Source of the DNA: Meconema thalassinum
Lineage: Eukaryota; Arthropoda; Insecta; Orthoptera; Tettigoniidae
Direction: 5' to 3'
DNA: 64,000 nucleotides
Assembly: GCA_946902985.2 (NCBI GenBank)
Contig: OX336392.1
Location: 462,360,693-462,424,692 of the forward strand
The translations under genes were made by a program, and so were the position numbers. The notes under the pieces were generated by a model. That model saw only the letters and a list, made by a program, of their open reading frames with translations, did not search any database and was not told the origin of the DNA. How positions within the stretch are numbered: the first letter of the stretch is position 1; each line of letters starts with the position of its first letter. This document shows positions 1 to 8,900 of the stretch, in pieces.

Positions 1-348
1 ATATACACCCAAAATGTCTACCATATCTTTAGAACCAACCCTAACCCCCAGAATCTCATTTACTTAATCTGTAAACACTAGATGACTCCTAAATATATCC
101 TTAACTAGTATAAATACCCCACCTCCCGTGCTTCCCCTGTCCCTCCTGTATACCATATAACCCATAGGAAATACCTCCCCTTCCACAACATTTTCAACTA
201 GCCATGACTCAGTCCCGATAATAACATCTGGATCATATATTTCTACCATGGTTCCAAATGTTATGCCCTTTCTACCTACACTGCGACAGTTTACCAGAAG
301 ACACTTGAAGCTCTGATAATGCCCTTTGTACCCAAGACTAGCAACCAT
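1..348 (-). pseudogene. LINE ORF2, N-terminal endonuclease fragment
   Basis: A 94-codon open frame (348 to 64) begins an apurinic-type endonuclease domain of a non-LTR retrotransposon. NCRSVGRKG is the usual first strand with its catalytic Asn, and PDVIIGTESWL contains the catalytic Glu (T-E-S-W). Such enzymes nick target DNA to prime reverse transcription. The frame stops at 64 and the rest lies left of the window or is lost. It sits directly downstream, in its own direction, of the esterase-type ORF1 at 423-1381, so the two are most likely ORF1 and ORF2 of one CR1-like element. A T-run at 411-424 (an A-run in the sense strand) separates them. Clade assignment is inference. Confidence 0.75.
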
Positions 349-422
349 CTTGCTCCGTTTACTGTCCCCTTTACTGGTTTGGGATGAATCATCTCCTAAA
401 CATTTGGTGTTTTTTTTTTTTT

Positions 423-1381
423 TTACAAACTTTTAATGACCCTTCCATAGAGTTGTCCCAGTTTGGCGGAACCTCGTCTATTTAAGTGGAGACCATTCCA
501 CCCCAAATCATAGTCTTCTATCCACAGTCCAGAGTTAATATATAGAACTTCCTCTTCACCACAAATCCAATCCAGTACACCATTTACTGCATCCACATAC
601 CTGCAATCTACGTCCCGCCGATATAAAATCCCTCTCACTGCAATAGAAGCATTTCTATACTTCTCCCTGCATGCTCTTATCGGGTTTTTAATGTCATTTC
701 CTATATTGTCTGGAGTAGGAGAGCTCCTTAGATCATTTGTCCCAACGTGTACTAGAACTGATTTAACTTCTTCACCCCCTCCCATTAACATCACTTTTCT
801 TCTCAATTGTTAAGTCCTTATACCAGGAGAACGCTCTATCAAAGTTCCAACGTTCACCACTAGGTATCATTGATATATGGTGGCGAAAGTTGGAACTACT
901 TAAAATTGATCGGAACTTGTAGCTCACCCTTTAGGGTATCCGCTGGAAGCAGCTACAGACTCAGGCGAGCCGAACATGTCCTAGGACACTCCCGGCACTA
1001 AAAGTCATACGACAAATAAATAAATAAATAAATAAATAACCAGGAAAACATTTCACTTCAGTATTTGTTTCCTGAAGCCCTGTTCCCAAGCGCCTAGTTA
1101 TTGAGTCCCCAATAACCAAGGGCCGGCACACTTCCTCCTCTCTTCTTCCGTTGACCGATATTTCCCTTATTTCATCACATATCTGCTCCACTCGATCGCC
1201 CTCGACGGTGTCCAGCTCCAGTCTTTCCTCCACCAACCGTCCGTCAGTCATATCTGTGCGCTTGGATCTCCTTGACTTCCGGTCACTGTTGATCTTGCAA
1301 TCTGCTGCCATCTGCCCGCCAATCCCGGAAGTTAAAACACCAACCTTCAAGCATAACGAACAGGGGGTGTCAACCAGATAG
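423..1381 (-). pseudogene. LINE ORF1 with SGNH/GDSL esterase domain, split by a SINE
   Basis: The plausible start is the Met at 1399, followed by a cysteine-containing N-terminal part (CSLC), a charged middle, then the esterase block I motif PLVIGDSITRRL near 1090-1115. The second half (806 to 423) carries block III VLVHVGTNDL and block V NGLHLNRRGSAKLG. Together these give the Ser, Gly, Asn and Asp-x-x-His-type signature of SGNH hydrolases, although the block V Asp is Asn here. Esterase ORF1s are known from CR1-like LINEs, where they may act in membrane or RNP association. The frame is broken at 829-1038 by a SINE-C copy inserted just after block I. The gene is therefore dead as it stands. 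Confidence 0.75.
829..1038 (+). mobile_element. SINE-C copy, 5'-truncated, in LINE ORF1
   Basis: This matches the body of the tRNA-derived SINE-C family (other copies at 4970-5371, 5629-6050, 61295-61706), reading 5' to 3' on the plus strand and lacking the tRNA head. It ends in an (AAAT)n tail at 1014-1038. ACCAGGA at 822-828 and 1039-1045 is the likely target-site duplication. It interrupts the esterase ORF1. Confidence 0.75.
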
Positions 1382-2078
1382 GGATCATTTGGCACCATCG
1401 GTGTAGTAGCACGTGCCAGTCGTATGGAGCGCTGTATATCGTGTATATCGTGTTGCCAACATATGCATGATACAACGTTGTAATTAAATTGCAAACATAT
1501 CACTATATTTAGTCAATAAATATACACATAATTCCTAATTGACATTTCCTTGCAATTATCTTGCTCACAGACGATAATTACGGCACTTATCATTAAATAA
1601 ACATTATTCTTGTCGGTTGGCGGCATTGCCTTTCCGCACACTACTTCTGTTCTGTTCAAACATGGCGGTGTATTTACATCCTGTACATTACAGCAATATT
1701 TCTTCCCCAGAGTTTTCGATTGATTTCGCCTTAAATAGGGGCCGGTAACGTAGATGTTAGGCCCCCTTACAGCAAAAATTATCAATATCAATCACCTTAA
1801 ATACATGTGTTTCTTGATGTTCTGTGAAAAAGAAGTGCCGTAATCTTGGCGTTTTCAATTGGATGTAACCTGTAAACCAGTACCGGTATTTCCATTTCTG
1901 TTGTAAGTACCGACAATGCATTATGTATTATTAAATTGATTTCTTAAGAGAGTGCTGATATTATCGATAGGATTCTTATGAGAGCCATGCATTATTATTT
2001 GTGGACTTCCGTAGTCGTAGAAAGCTAGATTTAATGACTTTAGCCTAATTTAATTATCAATGGAAATTCCGAGGTAAC
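1382..2078. other. No gene seen; contains an isolated SINE-A-like 3' tail
   Basis: Apart from the tail at 1738-1797, I see no coding sequence or recognisable repeat in this stretch. The start codon of the LINE ORF1 lies at its left edge and 1500-1730 may include the LINE 5' leader. Confidence 0.4.
1738..1797 (+). repeat. SINE-A-type 3' tail on an unrelated upstream sequence
   Basis: GGGGCCGGTAACGTAGATG followed by TTAGGCCCCC and an A-rich ATC-type end is the conserved 3' hairpin and tail of SINE-A. The ~670 bp preceding the tail in every SINE-A is absent. It may be a 5'-truncated SINE-A or the 3' end of a different element that shares its tail. Confidence 0.6.
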
Positions 2079-3090
2079 TTGCCGGTTTTTATTGCGAATT
2101 TTCTGTCCCTTCACCTGTTCCGTGTCCGAATAGGGGGGACATATTCGCAATATCATATACAGGAAAACGGAGTCCCACAGGGATCGGTGCTTAGCGTAAC
2201 ATTATTTGCGATTGCCATAAACGGTATAGTCGCTGCTGCTGGTCCAGCAGTGGTACTGTCGCTATATGTAGACGACTTCGCTCTACATTATAGTGCGCAA
2301 AATATGGCGGTCGCTGAACGACAGCTACAACAAGCTATTCGGAGAGTGGAACGCTGGACACTAGAGCATGGCTTTCGATTCTCAACCGCTAAGACCTCGG
2401 TTGTCCATTTCTGCCGAAAGCGCACTCTCCATCCTGATCCTGAGCTTTATCTGGGCGATGTAGCTTTGCCTGTTGTTGCTACGTACCGGTTCCTTGGGCT
2501 CCTTTTCGATCAGAAATTGACGTGGGAACCACGCGTGCGGTGTTTGAAAACTGCCTGTGCTAAGAAACTCAACATACCTGACATTAATTGCACGGAACAA
2601 TGGCGCCAAAACTGGAAGTCTGCTCCTGTGAAACATCAAGGTATTCTAGATCCTACTATAAGACTTCCGGGATTTAATCTGAAGAGAAACCAATGGGTAA
2701 AGTTAAATCGCCTAAGAACAAGTAACGCCAGATGTAACGCCATGCTATAAATGGGGACTTCATGATTCTCCTGCCTGTGACTGCGGAGCTCCTCTTCGAA
2801 CCGTACAGCATATTATTCAGCCATTTGGCTGCAATAAAGTTATTATTATTATATTATTCCAGAATGTCCGCTGAGGAAGAATGCTGGATCACCACAAGAT
2901 GTTATTTCTGCTGCATCTCCCTTTCTGGACAGGCTTCAACAACTGGACATCTCGTTGTGAATACGAGCGCAACCTATGCTCTTGTGATTTATATATTGTA
3001 CATATGATTTACGTATTTACATATACATTTATTATATTGTAATTCATCTAGTTGCTAGCCATACGATAATAGTACATTATGCAACGAGCC
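2079..3090 (+). pseudogene. LINE reverse transcriptase fragment with internal deletion
   Basis: The 223-codon frame at 2079-2750 contains the RT motifs NGVPQGSVLS and the catalytic YVDDFALHY, then the downstream YLGDVALPV and YRFLGLLFD segments. After about residue 160 it jumps to a C-terminal region (IRLPGFNLKRNQW, LNRLRTS) without the intervening RNase H-type region, so an internal deletion is likely. The region after the stop at 2750 still encodes a cysteine-rich tail in another frame (SPACDCG). It is interrupted near 2830-2860 by an AAT-rich tract and then continues to about 2960. The 5' portion, including the endonuclease, is missing. The family resembles I/Jockey-type LINEs of insects; it is a dead fragment. 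Confidence 0.75.
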
Positions 3091-3099
3091 TATAATGGC

Positions 3100-3720
3100 T
3101 ATAATTAAGACACGAGTATTTTTTATAAAACGAGCGTATGCGAGTTTTATAATTTCCATTATAGGCAAGTTGCATACGACTGTTTATGTTCGACGATAAT
3201 TATAACTTCATTATATGTTTTAACATAAATATTCATAAATATCTGTTCAGTCACTAGAATGTTGTGATCGGGTGCTGCGGTGGGTAGTATATCTCTGTTT
3301 TCCAAGCTCTCTGGACAACCGACGCATGCGCTCTGTGTGCTTCAATGCCATATGTTCAGATTGTGCTCCAGTATTCAGTAAAACTGTCACCGAAGTCGTT
3401 TCAAAACCACGCGCTGTGTAGAAATTGATTTTGGGGATATTAAGGTACAGTGCCATTTCTTGTCTCATATTCACCAGTTTATTTACGCGAACAAATGGAC
3501 GGTGCAATTTCGGTAATTTATATGGACATGTTGGATTTTGAGCGCATGCGCGAAGGTATCCTTATCTAATTGGTCACACAACTGTTTCTTGAGCTCTGAT
3601 TGGTGGGAGAATCTGTTTCATAATGAAAAATAGTGTTATAATGAGCCTCATTATGATACAGTTTTCTGACACATAATAGTTAGGGTCGAACATAAATAAT
3701 ATAAACATTTCCATATTGTC
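3100..3720. repeat. Small inverted-repeat element (MITE-like)
   Basis: TTTATGTTCGAC at 3183-3194 is repeated in inverted orientation at 3685-3696, and both flanks contain short palindromic AT-rich stretches around ATAATG/CATTATA. A minus-strand open frame of 86 codons at 3507-3247 lies between them but has no family signature, so I do not call it a gene. Its true ends and target duplication are not resolved. Confidence 0.4.
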
Positions 3721-3739
3721 CATAATGTCGAATTTTGAG

Positions 3740-4175
3740 CTTATGCCGTGTTTTATTTAATCAAACTCGACGCGTTTCGAAAGAAACCATGTCTTTCTTC
3801 ATCAGGAATAAACGGAAATACGACTAAATTGTTGCTAAGAGAAAGCAGCAAAGAAACTAAAAAAGGTGCCCTAAGATGGACGCCATTTTAGCTCCATGTT
3901 AGGGACAACGAAAAGCAGCAGTGTATTCTTTCTGAGGGTTCTGATAATAGGTAGTGTTAACGTATTTCAACCGCCTCCCTGATGATTCTGGGACGTTTCT
4001 CACCCAACCCCCCCACCCTCTCTTTATGCGTGAAATGTTTTAATGTACAAACAATTCATGCATTTTTATTTCAGGCACTAGGAGATAAATTGTCACTCCC
4101 CGCCTAGTCTAATTGGGTACCGTACACTCGCGTTGACCGACTGAAAAGCGATCCTATAGGTTACTTAGCAACACT
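3740..4175. other. Repeat-like tail, otherwise unassigned
   Basis: At 3764-3807 the stretch ACGCGTTTCGAAAGAAACC followed by TTCTTCATCAGG resembles the CTGATGAAG...GAAACGCGT hairpin-like tails often found at the ends of insect retroelements, on the minus strand. The rest, to 4175, shows nothing I recognise. Confidence 0.3.
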
Positions 4176-4227
4176 TTATTAGCCTATTTTCAATTTTGAA
4201 AAAATAGGCTTATGAGATCACCTTTTG

Positions 4228-4268
<41 letters not shown>

Positions 4269-4969
4269 AATAAATTCTAAACGGCTTGAGCAATTTCAAT
4301 GAAACTCGGTAAGTTCATAGCACTATTCCGGGCGACCTCGACCGTGCCCTTCAAATTTTGTTACGTCTCACCAATCCAACATGGCGGCTGTGCGAAATAT
4401 TTCACCAGCATTCAATATCTCCGAAACTATTAGCGACATCACCCTGGAATTTATCACGTTGATAAAAGGAACTACTAGAAGTTCACCTATGTGACTTTTG
4501 AAAAACTGGTAACTACAAAACCAACATGGCGACCACGCGAATTCGCGACTTTTAAATTGACGTTTCTCGCGATTTAACCAACCAAACGCAATAAAACTTG
4601 GTACAGTATATGTTTATACACATTGTAATGCTCCGACATCTAACTTGGTTCAATATTGTTTCCATAACCACAAGATGGCAGCTGTGCGAAATTTTAAAAT
4701 CTCCTTGTTACTTCTTGTGTCCTAATCATGCGATTGAAGTTTGAATGCTACACATACACAATAATCTTCATGTAACATTACATAACTCTAGGACCTACAC
4801 ATATAAAATCCAACATGGCGACCAACCGAAATATTTAGTCGGTACTCAATATCTACGAATCTATTACAGCAATCAAACTGAAATTTTGTATGTTGATAGT
4901 GGCAGTTAATATAAGTAGGATATATGAAAATAGGCTGCATAGTTCTTCATGGAACTACTTGTTTTTATT
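4176..4969. repeat. Dispersed repeat with (GT)n microsatellite
   Basis: A (GT)n run at about 4231-4264 is followed by at least three imperfect internal repeats around CAACATGGCGGCTGTGCGA (about 4378, 4670 and 4813). GAAAATAGGCT-type motifs occur at both edges (about 4200 and 4927). It is noncoding. The 14-bp direct repeat TACTTAGCAACACT at 4162-4175 and 5372-5385 encloses this repeat plus the following SINE-C, suggesting both came as a unit or that this repeat later inserted into the SINE's flank. Confidence 0.5.
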
Positions 4970-5371
4970 TAGCGTACGGCTTTTATTGCCGGGACTGTCC
5001 GAGGACACGTTCGACTGTAGCTACTTCAAGCGGACACCCATGGGGTGAGCTACAAGTTCCATTCAATTTCAAGTAGTTCCAACTTTCGCTACCAGATGTC
5101 ACTAACATCTAGTGGTGAACGTTGGAACTTTGATAGAGCGTTTCAACGAAATCTAACCTAGAAATTTAGTTTCACACAAGTGTAGTTAGTGGAAGGATCT
5201 TTTGCATGCCATAAATCTATGACAAGGGACCGCCGGCTTTACTTCCCTCCGAAGGAAGGCATACTGAAGGATTTTAACGCTCTTAAAAAGTCCGACGACT
5301 TCGGCCGGGTTTGAACCCGCGATCTTGGGCACAGCAGTTCAGCATGCTACCAACTACGCCACCGAAGCCGC
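4970..5371 (-). mobile_element. SINE-C, full length with tRNA-derived head
   Basis: Read on the minus strand, the head has a pol III box A (TGGCGTAGTTGG) and box B (GGTTCAAACCCGG). A ~300-bp body shared with the other SINE-C copies follows, then an AAAT-rich tail. See the neighbouring repeat entry for the enclosing 14-bp direct repeat. Confidence 0.8.
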
Positions 5372-5628
5372 TACTTAGCAACACTGAAATATGGCTTTTA
5401 ATGTTTGATCTGTTGGTTGCACTGCACATCTCCTCTTGTAAAACACATGATTAAAGATATAACTGTCACACAATGCAAACATACAGTAAATCCAGCAACA
5501 ATAGCATTCACCTACACAGCGCAGTCGGCACATGATTGCTGGCTGCGTAAGAGCATTGTTGACCTGGGACGCGCGCCGGTAGAACATAAGAGCGAAGCTT
5601 CGCGACTGTGTAGATATACTGTGGTTAT

Positions 5629-6050
5629 TTATTTATCGTATGGCTTTTAGTGCCGCGAGTGTACGAGGACATGTTCGGTTCGCCTGAGTCTGTAGCTGCT
5701 TCCAGCAGACACCCTTAAGGGTGAGCTACAAGTTCCGTTCAATTTCAAGTAGTTCCAACTTTCGCCACCAGATATCAATGATACTTAGTGGTGAACGTTG
5801 GAACTTTGATAGAGCGTTCTGACGAAATCTAACCTAACAAATTTTGCTTTACACTAGTTTAGTTTGTGAAAGGATCTTTTACATGCCATAAATCTATGAC
5901 ATGGATCCGCCGGCTTTACTTCCACTCCGAAGGAAGGCATACTGAAGGATTTTTAACGCTCTTAAAAAATTCGACGACTTCGGCCGGGTTTGATCCCGCT
6001 ATCTTGGGAATAGCAGTTCAGCATGCTACCGACTACGCCACCGAAGCCGC
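5629..6050 (-). mobile_element. SINE-C, full length
   Basis: It has the same tRNA-like head, body and (AAAT)n tail as the copy at 4970-5371. A clear target duplication, TACTGTGGTTAT, lies at 5617-5628 and 6051-6062. The head's B box is slightly mutated (GATCAAACCCGG). Confidence 0.85.
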
Positions 6051-6062
6051 TACTGTGGTTAT

Positions 6063-6516
6063 ACGTTGTCATGAAGACGTGTCTAGCTCTTATACAGACG
6101 CATACTATTGTCATGATGATAACTGATTTAAGGGGGCCTAAGAAATCTTTTTGCACTAATTACTCCCCGTGACTGCAATTTATAAGCAGCTCGCAATTAT
6201 GCACCAGAACACTGGTAGGGGCGACGTGATGCAGCCCGTATTGCCAGGCAAAAATAGACTTAGGTATTATTGAAGCTGTTCGGGAGCGCTTGTTCTTCCG
6301 ACTTGCTGAACAAAAACCAATCTTTATTGTTACCTGAGAGGTGTAGTCTAATACTACATAGCCTAAACTATTCCTCTTGAATCTGGCTATCATATACAAA
6401 AAAGAATTTTGCGACTGGTAGTTCCCGAGATTAGTGCGTTTAAACATGCAAACAAACAAACAAACAAACAAACAAACAAACTAACAAACTCTTCAGCTTT
6501 ATTATATTAGTATAGA
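6063..6516. other. No gene; (CAAA)n repeat-tail element
   Basis: A (CAAA)n microsatellite at about 6448-6480 is followed by CTCTTCAGCTTTATTATATT, a tail-like sequence that looks like the end of a LINE-type element truncating the LINE to its right. I see no coding potential with family support. Confidence 0.35.
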
Positions 6517-6554
6517 TTACTCCTGTTTGCAGTGACAAGTTAATTATATCAGCA

Positions 6555-7287
6555 CCCCCAGGGGCTCACATCTAGTGAGTTGTGGGTTGGCGACCACGGG
6601 GCCCCAGCTGAGTCCGGCATTGCTTCCACTTACTTGTGCCGGGCTCCTCTCTGTCTTCTTTCCTGTCGACCTCACTTGGTCAACTCTTGTTCTCTTCCGA
6701 CCCCGACGGTATTAGGGTATCCGAGGCCTAGGGAGTCTCTTCCTTTCCCGCCTTAATTGGCCCTTATCTCATCTTTTCTGATTCCCTCCTTCTGTGAGGG
6801 GTCAGCCTTCTTTTTCTTTTCCTTTTACCTCCTGCCTTGTTCTCAAGGCCCTTAAGGAGGCCGGGTGTATGTAGCCCCACCCCTTCTGGTGCACCCTAGA
6901 TAATGCTACGCCCTCAGGGGCTCACGGCTGGTGAGTTCGGGAGTTGGCGACCCCGAGGGATTCCTGAGCTGGGTCCGTTTTTCCCCTTTTGTCCCTTACC
7001 TTTGGGGCGGACCCTCTCCTCTTTCACTTTCCTATCTGCCTTTCATGGCTCTCCTTCCTTCCAAGTCCCTCAATCCGCCTTCTTCGAGGGTTGAGGGCAT
7101 TTCTTTTCCTCCTGTCCTTTATTTGCCTTAGTCTCCTTTAGTTTTCCATTTCTTCTTCTAGTATGTAGGTTAGTAGTTAGTTTTAGTTTTAAGTTCGCTT
7201 TTCATTTTCATCTTCACGATCACCCAAACCATCAGGGGCCGATAACCTAGATGTTAGGCCCCTTAAAACAACAATTATCATCATCAT
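6555..7287 (+). mobile_element. SINE-A copy 1
   Basis: Starts with CCCCCAGGGGCTCAC and ends in the GGGGCC...GGCCCC hairpin and (ATC)n. A perfect 13-bp target duplication, AATTATATCAGCA, lies at 6542-6554 and 7288-7300. It is inserted in the minus-strand LINE described at 7301-7666. Confidence 0.9.
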
Positions 7288-7300
7288 AATTATATCAGCA

Positions 7301-7666
7301 AGCAATGGAGCCAGATGATTGGCACATCTCTTAAGGAGTATGCTATTTATTTCATCGTCTGTGTAACTTCCGTCACATTTGTTGGTTTTATGAATAGTGA
7401 GTTACAGATCGTCTGGTTCGATGGCAAATTTGGGTTCATTGGAGTAAGATCTTTAACCAAGTTTTCTACAACATTTATGAAATACATGTTAAATGCTTTA
7501 CATATATCTTGGCTATAGGTGTATTGTACGTTTTCATATTCAATTTCTACAATGTTTCGTGTTTTATGAGGTTTGCAAAGTATTTGATTCACTGCCTTCC
7601 ACATTCCTTTCATCGTATTCCCTTCTCTAATTACATTTTCAGCTCTCTTTTCATTCTAGTCACATC
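7301..7666 (-). pseudogene. LINE ORF2 segment between endonuclease and RT (3' part)
   Basis: The minus-strand frame reads NEKRAENVIREGN, then GMWKAVNQILCKP, NIVEIEYENVQY and FNMYFINVVENL. This is the characteristic linker between endonuclease and RT in CR1/Jockey-type LINE ORF2 proteins. The upstream part of the same protein lies at 15238-15590; joining the two across the 7.57-kb insertion restores reading through the GTCACATC duplication. Beyond the SINE-A at 6555-7287 the frame continues briefly to about 6517 and is then cut off, so the catalytic RT is absent. Confidence 0.75.
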
Positions 7667-7871
7667 CAGTGGCGGCTCGTGAATTTTACCGAGGGGGGAT
7701 TCAACCATTTTTGTGATGCTTTTCCAGTAATTGACAGAGATGATTTCATACATGAATTGGATTTTTTCTTCTCACATATTTTTGTACCTTGATTTCCTTA
7801 TTTCGTTTGGATTAGACACTGCTGTTTTTAAAGAAATAACAAAGGTATTAAAATATTTGCTCCCAGTCACT

Positions 7872-7947
7872 GGAAAAATAAGAAAACCGGACCCAGCTCA
7901 GGAATCCATCAGGGTCGCCAATTCCCAAGCTCACTAACCATGAGCCC
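7872..7947 (-). mobile_element. Old SINE-A copy, fragment 1 of 3
   Basis: Matches the minus-strand SINE-A segment around GGACCCAGCTCAGGAATCC to GAGGGTGTA, with substitutions. It continues at 8779-8865 and 14416-14600 in order, so these are one ancient copy split by two later insertions. Confidence 0.75.
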
Positions 7948-7960
7948 TTGAGGGTGTATC

Positions 7961-8765
7961 CCCACCACCAGGGTTCACAATTAGGCCTAGTGGAACTTGG
8001 GTTGGAGACCATTGCACCCCAGCCGAGGCGGTTATTATTTCCACTTGTGCCGGGCTCTTCTCTGTCATCTACCTGTCGACCTCCATTAGTCAACTCTTGT
8101 TCTCTTCCAACCCGGATAGCATTAGAGCATCCAAAGTCTAGAGAGTCATTCATTTTCCTGCCGTAACTGACCTTTATATAATCTATCCTGATACCCTCAT
8201 TCTTCGAGGGATCAGCCCTATTCTTTTAGTTTCATAACATCTAATGCCTTCTACACAAGGCCCTAAAGGAGGCAGGGTGTGTGAAGCTCCACCACACGTG
8301 GTGCACCCTGGATAGGGCTACACCTTCAAGAGCTCAGCTTTTGAGCTCGGGAGTTTGCGATCGTGATGGGTTCCAGAGAGAGATCAATTTTCCCCTTTTT
8401 GCATTGACTTTGGGGTGGACCCTCTCCTCTTTCCCCTTTCTACTTGCCTTTAATGGCTCTAGTAGTTTTCAAGTACCTCAATAGTCATTCTTCGAAGATT
8501 GATTCTTGTTTTAAGGGGATGAACAGCAAGGTCATCTGCCCTTCTAAGATGAAGGGCATTTCTTTTCCGTCATTTATTTCCCTTATACGTTTCTTTCTTT
8601 TATTATTGTCGTTTTCTACTTCTAGTACATACGTTAGTTGTAAGTCAATAATTTGTTAAATCTAGCTGTAGATTTCATTTCATCATAATTTCTCACCATC
8701 ACCTAAACCACTAAGGGTAGATGACGTAGATAGTTCACCCCTTCAGACAACAATTATCTCGATCA
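7961..8765 (+). mobile_element. SINE-A copy 2 (diverged), nested in the old SINE-A
   Basis: A diverged full-length plus-strand SINE-A. The target duplication TTGAGGGTGTATC at 7948-7960 and 8766-8778 is itself SINE-A sequence, proving insertion of one SINE-A into another in opposite orientation. It ends ACAATTATCTCGATCA in place of the pure ATC tail. Confidence 0.85.
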
Positions 8766-8778
8766 TTGAGGGTGTATC

Positions 8779-8865
8779 GATATCTAAGGTGCACCGTGAA
8801 TGGTGGGACAACACACACCCTACCTCCTTTAGGGCCTCTTACCGAAGGCATAAAAAAGGACAAAA
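8779..8865 (-). mobile_element. Old SINE-A copy, fragment 2 of 3
   Basis: Continues the minus-strand old copy: the GGTGCACC, CACACCCTACCTCC and GGGCCT blocks match the consensus. It is cut at 8865 by the inverted-repeat element starting TGAGAAGCTT. Confidence 0.7.
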
Positions 8866-8900
8866 TGAGAAGCTTATTTTCAAAAGTTACCAAATCCAAA

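Noticed and set aside
961..1503. The whole 180-codon frame as one ORF1
   Set aside because: Its C-terminal part reads into the SINE-C tail; only the portion up to the insertion belongs to the LINE.
4231..4264. GT run as a regulatory Z-DNA element
   Set aside because: It is an ordinary microsatellite within a dispersed repeat, with nothing nearby to regulate.
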